Source: Flavobacteriales bacterium CG_4_9_14_3_um_filter_40_17
GTDB taxonomy: Bacteria > Bacteroidota > Bacteroidia > Flavobacteriales > Flavobacteriaceae
DNA length: 64,000 nucleotides
Assembly: GCA_002790195.1 (NCBI GenBank)
Contig: PFUR01000012.1
Location: 1-64,000 of the forward strand
Reading direction: 5' to 3'
The notes below the pieces were generated by a model. The model was given only the letters and a program-made list of their open reading frames with translations. It was not told where the DNA came from and did not search any database. Every line of letters begins with the position of its first letter. The first letter of the stretch is position 1. Below, piece by piece: positions 43,322 through 52,948 of the stretch. Made by a program: the position numbers and the translations under genes.

Positions 43322-43825
43322 TTACCATTGCGCCAAGGAAGCATTAAAAATATCTTGGGTGAGCCGTTCAAAAATTTGTTGAAAAGCGGTTTGCTTGACA
43401 GTTCCGGCAAAGGCTTCATTGGCACCAAAATCAAAGAAAAACGAAAAGCGTTTCTCAAAATCGGCATCGGGATTTTTGGCGTTAGAAAATCGGACATTTA
43501 TAGCCATGGTGAGCCTGTTTTGATTGGCAGTCAACTGAGATGTAGCGGTCATCGGCGTGATACGATAGTCAACAATTTCTCCTTCGTAAGTCAAGTCGCC
43601 GTTGGCATTGACCAAATCCAGATTCGTTTGGCTCAAAATCAAATCTTGCAAGGCCAAAGTAAAATCACGATCTAAACCGGGCTCTATCAAAGGCGCGTTG
43701 TTCTGAAAAAAATTGACCTGAAAAGTGGTTGCGTCAATCTTTCCGGTTCCGGTGAAATTGTAGGTTCCGCATGCTGAAACAACAGACAAAATCAATGCAG
43801 CACAAATAATTTTTAATGTTTTCAT
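43322..43825 (-). CDS. lptE: LPS-assembly lipoprotein LptE
   Basis: The start at 43825 gives 167 residues with a lipoprotein signal (MKTLKIICAALILSVVSACG, Cys19). A longer in-frame start would precede the signal and overlap a hairpin element. The mature part, GTYNFTGTGKIDATTFQVNF and EGEIVDYRITPMTATSQLTA, fits the Bacteroidota LptE family, the plug partner of LptD in the outer membrane. Its gene lies downstream of the sigma-54 regulator and miaB in the usual flavobacterial order. Confidence 0.88.
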   Translation of the reverse strand: MKTLKIICAALILSVVSACGTYNFTGTGKIDATTFQVNFFQNNAPLIEPGLDRDFTLALQDLILSQTNLDLVNANGDLTYEGEIVDYRITPMTATSQLTANQNRLTMAINVRFSNAKNPDADFEKRFSFFFDFGANEAFAGTVKQTAFQQIFERLTQDIFNASLAQW

Positions 43826-43847
43826 ATAGATTCTTTTCGTTGAGGGT

Positions 43848-43882
43848 TCACAGTCCCGAAGTTTCGGGATTGAAACCTGTGA
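43848..43882. repeat. Nested hairpin element between the sigma-54 regulator gene and lptE
   Basis: An inner perfect 7-bp stem, TCCCGAA (43854-43860) with TTCGGGA (43863-43869), is enclosed by an outer 6-bp stem, TCACAG (43848-43853) with CTGTGA (43877-43882). It lies 23 bp before the lptE start codon. It could be an mRNA structure or a small dispersed repeat. Confidence 0.6.
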
Positions 43883-43900
43883 GGCCAAAATTTAACTCGT

Positions 43901-45160
43901 TTACAACTCCAACAGTTTTATTTTTCGATACAAAGTCCGTTCGGAAATACCAAGTTCTTTTGCTGCTAATTTACGCTTTCCGTGGTTTCGTTCCAATGCT
44001 TTCTGGATAAGTTCCATTTCCTTTTCTTGCAAAGACAAGGTTTCCTCCTCTTCTATTTCTTCGGCAAATGCGTATTTGTCTTCTTTAGCGCCAATCGGAT
44101 GTGCAATGGACACCAGCGAAATCTTTTCGGTGGCCATGTCTTCCAGCTCTTCCTCAAAATCGCTGACTTCCGATTTTGACCCGTAAATTTTTGTAATCAA
44201 ATGTTTATTTTCTTCTTTGACTTTTTGGGCATCGCTCTCCATCAATTTCATCGTGAGTTTTTTCAAATCATTCAAATCGTTTTTCATGTCAAAAAGCACT
44301 TTATAGAGAATTTCTCTTTCACTGGAAAAATCGTTTTCGGCCTTTCTACCATTCATCAAAGCAGGTAAATTTCTTTCGTTATTGGGCAGGTATTCTCTTA
44401 GTTTTTCGACAGAAATATTCCGATTGGTTTCTAAGATGGATAATTGCTCGGCTATGTTTCTCAATTGGCGGATGTTTCCGTTCCAGCTTTGATCTTCCAA
44501 CAATGTAACGGCACGGTCTTCCAAACGGATGGTAGGCATTTTGTACTTCTGTGCAAAATCTGCGGCAAATTTCCTGAATAACAAATGAATGTCGCTTTTT
44601 CGTTCGCGGAGCGGTGGCAACCAGATTTCAACGGTACTGAGCCGGTAGAACAAGTCTTCACGGAAGCGTTCTTTGCTGATGGCTTCTTGCATATTGAGAT
44701 TGGTGGCTGCAACAATCCGCACGTTGGTTTTCTGTACTTGTGATGACCCCACGCGGATAAACTCTCCGTTTTCTAAAACCCGCAACAGCCTGACTTGTGT
44801 GGTCAGTGGGAGCTCGCCTACTTCATCTAAAAAAATAGTGCCGCCGTCTGCCACTTCAAAATAGCCGCTTCTGGAGGAAGTTGCACCGGTAAAGGATCCT
44901 TTTTCGTGGCCAAAAAGCTCACTGTCGATTGTTCCTTCCGGGATAGCTCCACAGTTGACTGCTATGTATTTTCCGTGTTTTCTGTGCGAAAGCTGATGGA
45001 TGATTTTGGGAATGCTTTCCTTTCCCACGCCACTCTCGCCTATCACCAAAACGGAAATGTCTGTCGGGGCTACCTGCATTGCTTTTTCGATGGCGCGGTT
45101 GAGTTTCGGGTCATCGCCGATGATGCCGAATCGCTGTTTGATAACTTGTATGCTTTCCAT
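43901..45160 (-). CDS. Sigma-54-dependent transcriptional activator, no receiver domain
   Basis: The start at 45160 gives 419 residues beginning MESIQVIKQRFGIIGDDPKL. The AAA+ domain (about 15-255) has Walker A VIGESGVGKES, the sigma-54 loop GSFTGA, Walker B GTIFLDEVGEL and the arginine region FREDLFYRLS. A long linker with acidic stretches follows, then a Fis-type helix-turn-helix at the end (KRKLAAKELGISERTLYRK). There is no N-terminal sensory domain, so control is by level or by partners. It lies 45 bp after miaB and before lptE. Confidence 0.93.
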   Translation of the reverse strand: MESIQVIKQRFGIIGDDPKLNRAIEKAMQVAPTDISVLVIGESGVGKESIPKIIHQLSHRKHGKYIAVNCGAIPEGTIDSELFGHEKGSFTGATSSRSGYFEVADGGTIFLDEVGELPLTTQVRLLRVLENGEFIRVGSSQVQKTNVRIVAATNLNMQEAISKERFREDLFYRLSTVEIWLPPLRERKSDIHLLFRKFAADFAQKYKMPTIRLEDRAVTLLEDQSWNGNIRQLRNIAEQLSILETNRNISVEKLREYLPNNERNLPALMNGRKAENDFSSEREILYKVLFDMKNDLNDLKKLTMKLMESDAQKVKEENKHLITKIYGSKSEVSDFEEELEDMATEKISLVSIAHPIGAKEDKYAFAEEIEEEETLSLQEKEMELIQKALERNHGKRKLAAKELGISERTLYRKIKLLEL

Positions 45161-45205
45161 GATTTTAGAAAATAGCTTATGTCCGGATGAAATCAAATTT
45201 TCTAT

Positions 45206-46639
45206 TTATACGGCTTTCCCGATGAGGGTTGCTGAGGTACAACTTTCTACTTTGACCTGAACAAAATCACCTTTCTGATGGTTCTCTTTTGGAAAAACAA
45301 CTACCGAATTTTGCGCATTTCTTCCCATCCAATGTGCCGGTGATTTTTTAGATTCACCCTCTATCAAAACCTCAAAAGTCTTGCCGACTTGCTGTTGGCT
45401 TCGAAACAAACTGTGGTTTCGTTGAAGAGCCACAATTTCCTGAAGCCTTCTTTTCTTAACCGCGTCCGGCACATCGTCTTTCAGCTTTTTGGCAGCAGGA
45501 GTGCCGGGTCTTTCGGAGTACGCAAACATATAACCGTAGTCATATTTTACGTATTCCATTAAATCTAAAGTATCTCGATGATCTGCTTCCGTTTCGGTCG
45601 GAAATCCGGTAATCATATCATGCGAAATGGCACAATCGGGAATAATTGTCCTGATTTGATCAATCATTTGCATATATTGCTCACGGCTGTGCCGGCGATT
45701 CATCTCGAATAGTATGCGGTTGCTTCCAGACTGAACCGGCAAATGGATATATTTGCAGATGTTGTCGTAGCTCGCGATAGTCCGGATGACTTCCAAATCC
45801 ATGTCTTGCGGGTTGGAGGTAGAGAAACGGATTCTCATTTTGGGTTGGGCTTTAGCCACCAACCGCAATAAATCGGCAAATTTAACAGCTGTCGCTTTCT
45901 CAAATTCAGAAGCTTTGATAAAATCTTTTTTGAGCCCGCCGCCGTACCACAAGTAGGAATCTACATTTTGGCCCAAAAGTGTGATTTCTCGGTATCCTTC
46001 ATTCCACAAATCGTTGACTTCCTGAAGGATGCTTTGCGCGTCTCGGCTTCTTTCGCGTCCGCGTGTGAACGGAACCACACAAAACGTACACATGTTGTCG
46101 CATCCGCGTGTGATAGACACAAAAGCGGTCACCCCGTTTGATTGAAGCCTCACGGGAGAAACATCTCCGTAAGTTTCGTCTTTGGAGAGAATCACGTTGA
46201 CGGCATTTCGCCCGTCGGAAACTTCTTGCAACAGGTTTGGAAGGTCTTTGTAGGCATCCGGGCCAACCACCAAATCCACAATTTTTTCTTCTTCCAAAAA
46301 TTTACTTTTCAAGCGTTCGGCCATGCATCCCAACACGCCGACTTTCATGCCGGGGTTGATTTTTTTGACCGACTGGAAAAGCTCCAATCGTTTGCGGACG
46401 GTTTGTTCGGCTTTCTCACGTATCGAACAAGTATTGACCAATATTAAATCGGCCTCTTCGAGCAATTGGGTCGTTCTGTAACCTAAATCTTTAAGGATGG
46501 AAGCGACAATCTCGCTGTCCGAAAAATTCATCGCACAACCATAACTCTCTATGTATAATTTTTTCTCAGCAGCTGAGTTTTCAGGTAAATACAAACATTC
46601 TCCCTGCCGCTTTTCTTCAATCAATTTCTCCATAATCAA
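45206..46639 (-). CDS. miaB: tRNA-2-methylthio-N6-dimethylallyladenosine synthase MiaB
   Basis: The 477-residue radical SAM methylthiotransferase has the N-terminal UPF0004 domain with three Cys ([30 protein letters not shown]), the radical SAM motif [13 protein letters not shown] near residue 180 and a C-terminal TRAM domain ([20 protein letters not shown]). The set of two clusters is complete. Met3 (46633) is an alternative start. A near-perfect promoter is at 46656-46686. Confidence 0.96.
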   Translation of the reverse strand: MIMEKLIEEKRQGECLYLPENSAAEKKLYIESYGCAMNFSDSEIVASILKDLGYRTTQLLEEADLILVNTCSIREKAEQTVRKRLELFQSVKKINPGMKVGVLGCMAERLKSKFLEEEKIVDLVVGPDAYKDLPNLLQEVSDGRNAVNVILSKDETYGDVSPVRLQSNGVTAFVSITRGCDNMCTFCVVPFTRGRERSRDAQSILQEVNDLWNEGYREITLLGQNVDSYLWYGGGLKKDFIKASEFEKATAVKFADLLRLVAKAQPKMRIRFSTSNPQDMDLEVIRTIASYDNICKYIHLPVQSGSNRILFEMNRRHSREQYMQMIDQIRTIIPDCAISHDMITGFPTETEADHRDTLDLMEYVKYDYGYMFAYSERPGTPAAKKLKDDVPDAVKKRRLQEIVALQRNHSLFRSQQQVGKTFEVLIEGESKKSPAHWMGRNAQNSVVVFPKENHQKGDFVQVKVESCTSATLIGKAV

Positions 46640-46655
46640 ATGGTTTTAAAGCATG

Positions 46656-46686
46656 CAAAGATACGTTTAAAATAAATCGTGACAAA
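46656..46686 (-). promoter_or_regulatory. Consensus Bacteroidota promoter of miaB
   Basis: On the minus strand TTTG (46686-46683), exactly 19 bp and TATCTTTG (46663-46656) form a full match to TTTG-N19-TAnnTTTG. The miaB start is about 17-23 bp downstream, so the leader is short. This is the best promoter in the window and likely drives miaB, the sigma-54 regulator gene and lptE. Confidence 0.75.
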
Positions 46687-46776
46687 GTGTCAGCAATTGT
46701 TTTTAAAAGTTAAATTAGATAGAATTCTCTAAGTCGATACATTTTATTTTTACTTTAGCCAATTCAAAAAAAGCAA

Positions 46777-47694
46777 TTGAAAAAAATATTTCTATTCCAG
46801 CTTATCTTCCTGTTGAGTTTTTCTGCAGCTAAGGCACAAAATTACCAACATCAACTCAATCTCCAAGTAGATAATGATTTGTATTTTTCGAGAGACCGGG
46901 CTTATTCCAACGGCATCATAATTGGGTACAGCAAAAAGCTAGGCAATGATTTTATGTTTGTAAAAGCCAATCCACAAGAAGCCTTGCAACTAGATCTGCA
47001 AGTCGGGCATCAAATTTATACACCGGGCGATATCGATGCGCTGAACACGCGTTTTTTTGACAGACCATTTGCCGGGTGGCTCTTTGCCGAAGCTGCTCTG
47101 ACCAAAGCAACAACGCATAAAATGTATCGCCTTGCATTGGAAGCCGGTGTCACCGGAAACGCATCCTTTGCTGAAGACATACAGGTTTGGTATCACCGAC
47201 TGTTGGGAATAGACAAAAAACCTTCTTGGTTAGATCAAATTCCCGGTGAACTGATGGTAAACATCAAGCCACAATTTGTTTTCGACAAAACGCTGCGTGA
47301 TGACTTTTTCCTCAATTTTGTTTCCAACGGAAGTTTGGGCACCAAAGATATTTTCATTGAGCAATTCGCCGGGGTTGTTTTTGGCAATCGGAATTCACTG
47401 AGTACTACCAGCGATTTTGGCATGATTGGCATGAGCAGTACCCATGAGTTTTTTGCTTTTGCGCAAGCCGGCTATCGCTATGTTGTACAAAATTCTTTGC
47501 TTGAAGGCAGTCTTTTGAATGACAACGCACCATTTACGGTAGATCCGGAGGAATCCATCTTGAAAATTAATTTTGGGGTCGTTTATGCCAAACAAAAAAA
47601 TGTTTTCCGTGCCGTCTTTCATTTCAACACCAACGAAGCTCCCTTAGAAGACAACCAAATGTATGTGGAATTGAAATATGCTTTCCGTTTTTAA
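46777..47694 (+). CDS. LpxR-like (DUF2219) outer membrane protein, TTG start
   Basis: The frame from a TTG at 46777 gives 305 residues with a signal peptide (KKIFLFQLIFLLSFSAAKAQ). No ATG precedes the signal, so TTG is the only sensible start. The opening NLQVDNDLYFSRDRAYSNGI matches the D-N-D and R-x-Y-S-N-G pattern of LpxR, a 12-strand barrel that removes acyloxyacyl chains from lipid A. The end MYVELKYAFRF is a typical barrel C-terminus with a final Phe. Enzyme activity is inferred from family only. Confidence 0.83.
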   Translation: MKKIFLFQLIFLLSFSAAKAQNYQHQLNLQVDNDLYFSRDRAYSNGIIIGYSKKLGNDFMFVKANPQEALQLDLQVGHQIYTPGDIDALNTRFFDRPFAGWLFAEAALTKATTHKMYRLALEAGVTGNASFAEDIQVWYHRLLGIDKKPSWLDQIPGELMVNIKPQFVFDKTLRDDFFLNFVSNGSLGTKDIFIEQFAGVVFGNRNSLSTTSDFGMIGMSSTHEFFAFAQAGYRYVVQNSLLEGSLLNDNAPFTVDPEESILKINFGVVYAKQKNVFRAVFHFNTNEAPLEDNQMYVELKYAFRF

Positions 47695-47739
47695 AAAGCA
47701 ATATTTTTAAGTAAAGGCCGTGAGTTTTTTATAAACTAT

Positions 47740-47747
47740 TACATTTG
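47740..47747 (+). promoter_or_regulatory. -7 box of the topA operon
   Basis: TACATTTG is a perfect TAnnTTTG box, 18 bp before the topA ATG. The -33 region has a T-run (47724-47730) but no TTTG at 19 bp. Confidence 0.45.
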
Positions 47748-47765
47748 TAGCGAAAAAAAATACCC

Positions 47766-50258
47766 ATGTCCAAGAATTTAGTCATTGTTGAATCACCGGC
47801 AAAAGCCAAAACCATCGAAAAATTTTTAGGAAGCGATTTTAAAGTTGTGTCCAGTTTTGGCCATATTTCCGATTTGCCACTCAGAGATATTGGGGTGGAT
47901 GTAGAAAAAAACTTCAAGCCAAAATACGTGGTTTCGGATGACAAAAAAGAAATTGTCAAAAAACTCAAAGAGCTTTCAGCAAAGGCAGAAATGATTTGGT
48001 TAGCGAGTGATGAAGACCGCGAGGGGGAAGCCATCGCTTGGCATCTCTCGGAAACACTCAAATTAAAGCCTGAAAAAACCAAACGCATTGTTTTCAATCA
48101 AATCACCAAGAATGCCATCCTGAGTGCAATTAACAACCCGCGTGAGATAGATTACAATTTGGTAAATGCCCAACAGGCTAGGCGCGTTTTAGACCGCTTA
48201 GTCGGGTATGAACTCTCACCCGTTTTGTGGAAAAAAATAAAAACGGGGCTTTCTGCCGGCCGAGTGCAGTCGGTTGCCGTCCGGCTTATTGTTGAACGCG
48301 AAAGAGAAATCATCGACTTCAAAACTGTATCGGTCTATCGTGTAGATGCCGTTTTCACCAATAAAGAAGGAAGAATAGTCAAGGCACAACTTGCTAAATC
48401 ATTTGACACAAAGGAAGCCGCTCTCAAATTCCTTGAAAAACAAATTGGCGCACAATTTAAAGTTACAGACTTAGAAAAAAAACCCGCCAAGAAAACACCT
48501 GCGGCACCCTTTACCACATCGACCCTGCAACAGGAAGCAGCTCGAAAATTATCGTTTCCGGTTGCCATCACTATGCGAATTGCGCAACGATTGTATGAAG
48601 AAGGGCTCATCACTTACATGCGTACAGACAGCGTGAACCTGTCCAAAGAAGCCATCGAAGAAGCCCAAAATGAAATCAGCAAAAGTTTTGGCAAGCAGTA
48701 TGCGCACAGTCGGAACTTCAACACCAAAACCAAAGGCGCACAAGAAGCCCACGAAGCTATCCGCCCAACCGACATCTCGAGAAGCCGGATAAATATGGAT
48801 TCCGATATGAGCAGACTCTATGACCTGATATGGAAAAGGACGATTGCCTCGCAGATGTCAGACGCAGAATTGGAACGGACCTTGGTAAAAATCAGTTCAA
48901 ACAAATCGGATGAAATTTTTTCTGCTACCGGCGAAGTCATCGTTTTTGACGGATTTCTAAAAGTTTATTTGGAAAGCACCGACGATGAAAAAGAAAACGA
49001 AACAGACGATACACAAGCAGGTTTGCTGCCAAATTTGACTGTTGGTGAATTGCTCTCAAATCAAAGCATCACGGCAACTCAGCGATATTCAAGACCACCT
49101 TCGAGATATACTGAAGCCTCGTTGGTCAAAAAACTCGAAGAACTCGGCATCGGAAGGCCATCTACCTATGCGCCGACCATTTCTACCATCCAAAACAGGA
49201 CGTATGTTGAAAAGGGAGTTGATGAAGGGATTGAAAGAGCTTATCAGCAGCTTGTGTTGAAAGATGAAAAAATTGTGGAAAAAAAGCTCAAAGAAACCAC
49301 TGGTTCAAGCAAGGGAAAATTGGTTCCAACCGACATCGGATACATCGTCAATGACTTTTTGATACACCACTTCACAGATATAGTTGATTACAACTTTACA
49401 GCAAAAGTAGAAGAAGATTTTGATGAAATTGCTTCCGGAAATCAAGAATGGACAAAAATGATGGGTACTTTTTATAAAGCCTTTCACCCGAAAGTATTGG
49501 ATGTAGAAAAAAATGCAGAAAGAGAATCCGGCGAAAGAATTTTGGGTGAAGATCCCGTCTCGGGAAAACAAATCAGTGTCCGTTTGGGCAAATTCGGGCC
49601 GATGGCACAGATTGGCAGTATAGACGATGAAGAAAAGAAATTTGCCAGCCTGCGTCCCGAACAAAACATTGGCACCTTGACCATCGAAGAAGCTTTAGAT
49701 TTGTTCAAACTGCCCCGAACCATCGGCACCTATAAAAGCCATGAATTGGTTGTCAACATTGGCCGTTTCGGGCCTTACGTAAAATTCGATAAAACGTTTG
49801 TTTCCATTCCAAAAGAAATTGACCCGCTTGAGATTACGATTCAGGAAGCTATTGGGCTTATCGATCAAAAAATAGCGGAAAATGCACCGGTAGCAAGCTA
49901 TCAAACCAAACCGGTACAGAAAGGAAAAGGAAGATTCGGACCCTATCTCAAATGGGATAACATTTTCATCAATGTCGGAAAGAAATACGATTTTGACAAC
50001 CTTTCCCAAGCTGATATTGAAGAACTCATCGAAGATAAAATTCAAAAAAACAAAGATAAAATCATTCAAGAGTGGGAAGAAGAAGGCATCAAACTCGAAA
50101 AAGACAGATACGGCAAAGCCATCTTAATCAAAGGAAAAATTAAAAAGACATTGACCGGAAAAACTAAACCCGAAGACCTCACACTTGAAGAAGCCAAAGA
50201 GTTGCTCAAGGTAAAAAGTGCCGTTAAAAAAACGAAGCCAACAAAATCTAAAAAATGA
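47766..50258 (+). CDS. topA: DNA topoisomerase I
   Basis: The 830-residue type IA topoisomerase starts with a Toprim domain (LVIVESPAKAKTIEKFLG, SDEDREGEAIAWHLSE). The active-site Tyr is Tyr284 in GLITYMRTDSVNLS, and EAHEAIRPTD and GIGRPSTYAPTIST are typical. Instead of zinc fingers the C-terminus has repeats of the type GRFGPYVKFDKTFVSIPKEI (three copies from about 640), then a Lys-rich tail. It relaxes negative supercoils. The next gene overlaps its stop by 4 bp. Confidence 0.97.
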   Translation: MSKNLVIVESPAKAKTIEKFLGSDFKVVSSFGHISDLPLRDIGVDVEKNFKPKYVVSDDKKEIVKKLKELSAKAEMIWLASDEDREGEAIAWHLSETLKLKPEKTKRIVFNQITKNAILSAINNPREIDYNLVNAQQARRVLDRLVGYELSPVLWKKIKTGLSAGRVQSVAVRLIVEREREIIDFKTVSVYRVDAVFTNKEGRIVKAQLAKSFDTKEAALKFLEKQIGAQFKVTDLEKKPAKKTPAAPFTTSTLQQEAARKLSFPVAITMRIAQRLYEEGLITYMRTDSVNLSKEAIEEAQNEISKSFGKQYAHSRNFNTKTKGAQEAHEAIRPTDISRSRINMDSDMSRLYDLIWKRTIASQMSDAELERTLVKISSNKSDEIFSATGEVIVFDGFLKVYLESTDDEKENETDDTQAGLLPNLTVGELLSNQSITATQRYSRPPSRYTEASLVKKLEELGIGRPSTYAPTISTIQNRTYVEKGVDEGIERAYQQLVLKDEKIVEKKLKETTGSSKGKLVPTDIGYIVNDFLIHHFTDIVDYNFTAKVEEDFDEIASGNQEWTKMMGTFYKAFHPKVLDVEKNAERESGERILGEDPVSGKQISVRLGKFGPMAQIGSIDDEEKKFASLRPEQNIGTLTIEEALDLFKLPRTIGTYKSHELVVNIGRFGPYVKFDKTFVSIPKEIDPLEITIQEAIGLIDQKIAENAPVASYQTKPVQKGKGRFGPYLKWDNIFINVGKKYDFDNLSQADIEELIEDKIQKNKDKIIQEWEEEGIKLEKDRYGKAILIKGKIKKTLTGKTKPEDLTLEEAKELLKVKSAVKKTKPTKSKK

Positions 50259-51406
50259 ATCATCATTTTGAGTTCATTCAGCCCGTGAGTGAAGATGCTT
50301 TGAGGTATGTGCAACAACTGCCAAACCAAGCTTTGGGTAAAACCATCCGTTTTCACACGGACAACGAATCCCCATTTGACTTGGATGATATCCGTTTAGC
50401 CTTGCTCAGCATAGAAGATCAATACGACGAAAATGCTACAGCAGATTTTTCAAAAATCAGAAAACAATTTTACGGCTTGTACCCCGGAAATTGGGTTCAT
50501 TCTATCGCCGATTTAGGAACTGTAGTCGCCGCAGAGAATTTTGAACACACCAACTATTTATTGCAAAACACGCTGGAGGTTTTAATCAAAAACAACATTG
50601 TTCCTATCATTTTAGGCGGTTCACAAAAATATGTTTACTCAAACTACCGAGCCTACGAAAGTTTGGAACATTTAGTGAATGTGGTCAACATAGATCACCG
50701 TTTTGATCTTGGCGACGCTTCTCAACCGCTTGACGGACATTCGTTTGCGGGTAAAATGGTCGTTGAAAAACCCATTCACCTATTTAATTATGCCAATTTG
50801 GGCTACCAATCATACCTTAACCCGATAGAAGAGGCCGACCTGATGGAGAGTTTGCATTTCGAAACCTATCGATTGGGCGAAATTAAGTCGGACATTACTT
50901 TGGCAGAACCTGTATTGCGTGATGCCGATTTGGTCTGTATCGATTTTAATTGCATCAAAAGCAACGAAGTCGGATTTGCCTCGCTTCACCAACCCAATGG
51001 TTTCGAAGGAACAGAAATATGTGCACTATGCAGATATGCAGGTATCAGCGATAAAGTGAGCTCATTCGGCATCTACGAGCTGCAGCCTGCTTCTTTCAAC
51101 TCAATAAGTGAAAACTTGACAGCACAAATGATCTGGTATTTCATGGAAGGGTTCAATTTCAGATCAAACGATTTTCCCTTCACTACACGCCGTCATTACA
51201 AAAAATTTATCGTTCCGCAGGAGAGCGGAGAAATGGTATTTTACCAAAGCCCAAAAAGCGGAAGGTGGTGGATGGAAGTACCATTGAAAGAAATAAATAA
51301 TAAATGGCAAAGAAACTCGTTAATACCCTGTCAGCACCAAGATTATTTAGATGCCTGCAACAATATTGTCCCAGAAAGATGGTGGCGTGCGTTTAAAAAA
51401 TTTTAG
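50255..51406 (+). CDS. Ureohydrolase-family (arginase/formimidoylglutamase-like) protein with altered metal site
   Basis: The 383-residue protein has the ureohydrolase fold order, but the manganese motifs are changed: the GGDHS motif reads IILGGSQKYVYSNY, the DAHxD motif reads VNIDHRFDLGD, and the late DxD motif reads LVCIDFNCIKSNEVG. Loss of the first-site His and the last Asp makes normal catalysis doubtful. It overlaps topA by 4 bp and lies 107 bp before gldK. Genes of this family occur upstream of gldK in other flavobacteria, so a link to gliding/T9SS is possible but not shown. Confidence 0.85.
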   Translation: MNHHFEFIQPVSEDALRYVQQLPNQALGKTIRFHTDNESPFDLDDIRLALLSIEDQYDENATADFSKIRKQFYGLYPGNWVHSIADLGTVVAAENFEHTNYLLQNTLEVLIKNNIVPIILGGSQKYVYSNYRAYESLEHLVNVVNIDHRFDLGDASQPLDGHSFAGKMVVEKPIHLFNYANLGYQSYLNPIEEADLMESLHFETYRLGEIKSDITLAEPVLRDADLVCIDFNCIKSNEVGFASLHQPNGFEGTEICALCRYAGISDKVSSFGIYELQPASFNSISENLTAQMIWYFMEGFNFRSNDFPFTTRRHYKKFIVPQESGEMVFYQSPKSGRWWMEVPLKEINNKWQRNSLIPCQHQDYLDACNNIVPERWWRAFKKF

Positions 51407-51448
51407 ACAATTAAATTTTTAACCGGATAAAATATTTTTGTTGAAATA

Positions 51449-51479
51449 TTGTTAATAACAAAATAAATAGATAGGTTTA
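51449..51479 (+). promoter_or_regulatory. Candidate promoter of the gldKLMN operon
   Basis: TTG (51449-51451), 20 bp and TAGGTTTA (51472-51479) resemble the Bacteroidota promoter with one mismatch in the -7 box. The gldK start is 34 bp beyond. A second, perfect -7 box (TATTTTTG) lies at 51433-51440 without a -33 element. Confidence 0.4.
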
Positions 51480-51513
51480 CACCCAAAATACTGCTGCTAA
51501 CATAAACTGTAAT

Positions 51514-52899
51514 ATGAAAAAGGTTTTATTAACTACAATGCTTTTGATTTGTGCCGTCGGTTGTAAGAAAAATGACAAGGGCGAATTAGTTGGCGACAAA
51601 GGAAAAAAATGGTATCCGGAAAAGCCTTTCGGCATGACCTTGGTACCCGGCGGAGCATTTACGATGGGTAAAGCAAACGAGGATATTTCAGGCGTTTCGG
51701 ATGCGCCGCTTAAAACTGTAACTGTCCGTTCGTTCTACATGGACGAGACTGAAATTACCAACAGTGAGTACCGCCAGTTTGTAAACAGTGTGAGAGACTC
51801 TATTGTTCGTTACAAATTGGCTGTGCTGGTTGATGAATTGGGCTATACTGATGCCAAGGCCAACCCGGTTGCACGGTACGGTTTTGGCGATGTGGACACT
51901 ACTGATTTATCCGTTTACGAAAAATACCGGCTAAAAAACTATTCCGGTATGGGCGAAACCGGATACGAAGGCAGAAGATTAAATAAAAAGATTGAACTTG
52001 ACTGGAAAACTTCTGATTATCCGGATGAGCATTATGCTGAAATTATGGATTCTCTTTATTTGCCTGAAGAAGAGATTTTCAATGGCAAAAGAACCATCAA
52101 TTGGGACAAAATCAGTTATGCTTACACATGGATGGACATAGAAGCTGCTGCCAAAGCCAAAGGCTCCAGAAAAGATTATATCAAAAAAGAAGTTGTCAAA
52201 ATTTATCCCGACACGACTGTTTGGATTCGAGACTTTAACTTTTCTTACAACGAACCCATGCACAATGACTATTTTTGGCATGATGCATACAGCGATTACC
52301 CGGTTGTCGGGGTAACTTGGAAACAAGCCAAAGCATTTGCCGCATGGCGTACCAACAACAAAAACGAATACCAAAGAAGGCGCAGGTTGCCCTTGGTAAC
52401 AGACTTTCGTCTCCCGACAGAAGCTGAATGGGAATATGCTGCCCGTGGCGGTTTGGATGGAGCCGCTTATCCTTGGGGTGGGCCTTATACCAAAAATGAC
52501 CGCAACTGTTTTTATGCGAACTTCAAGCCACTCAGAGGAGATTATGCCGCAGACGATGCGCTTTATACCGTGGAAGCAAAATCTTATAAACCAAATGACT
52601 ACAATCTTTACAATATGGCGGGGAATGTTTCAGAATGGACTAACTCTACTTATGATGAATTTTCGTATGAATTAGTTTCTTCGATGAACCCCAATCTCAC
52701 TGATTCTTCCAATCCCAGAAAAGTAATTCGCGGAGGATCATGGAAAGACGTTGCCTATTTTCTCCAAGTTAATACCCGTGATTACGAGTATGCCGACTCC
52801 GCCCGCAGCTACATCGGATTTAGGACTGTGCAAGACTACAACGGGCAAAGCACCAATGCATTCGGTCCGCAAACCAGAATGCGCAAAAAAGGAAAATAA
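51514..52899 (+). CDS. gldK: Gliding motility / T9SS lipoprotein GldK
   Basis: The 461-residue lipoprotein has its lipid Cys at residue 17 (LLICAVGCKKND). The SUMF1/FGE-like domain starts with FGMTLVPGGAFTMGKANEDI and ends with VIRGGSWKD and SYIGFRTVQDY, with a long Asp/Tyr-rich insertion (about 105-255), as in GldK/PorK. It forms the periplasmic ring of the type IX secretion system with GldN. It starts the gldKLMN operon. No FGE catalytic Cys pair is expected in this family. Confidence 0.96.
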   Translation: MKKVLLTTMLLICAVGCKKNDKGELVGDKGKKWYPEKPFGMTLVPGGAFTMGKANEDISGVSDAPLKTVTVRSFYMDETEITNSEYRQFVNSVRDSIVRYKLAVLVDELGYTDAKANPVARYGFGDVDTTDLSVYEKYRLKNYSGMGETGYEGRRLNKKIELDWKTSDYPDEHYAEIMDSLYLPEEEIFNGKRTINWDKISYAYTWMDIEAAAKAKGSRKDYIKKEVVKIYPDTTVWIRDFNFSYNEPMHNDYFWHDAYSDYPVVGVTWKQAKAFAAWRTNNKNEYQRRRRLPLVTDFRLPTEAEWEYAARGGLDGAAYPWGGPYTKNDRNCFYANFKPLRGDYAADDALYTVEAKSYKPNDYNLYNMAGNVSEWTNSTYDEFSYELVSSMNPNLTDSSNPRKVIRGGSWKDVAYFLQVNTRDYEYADSARSYIGFRTVQDYNGQSTNAFGPQTRMRKKGK

Positions 52900-52948
52900 T
52901 TTTTCAATCATATTAAAATAACTAATTAACCATCAAATTTTTATTATC

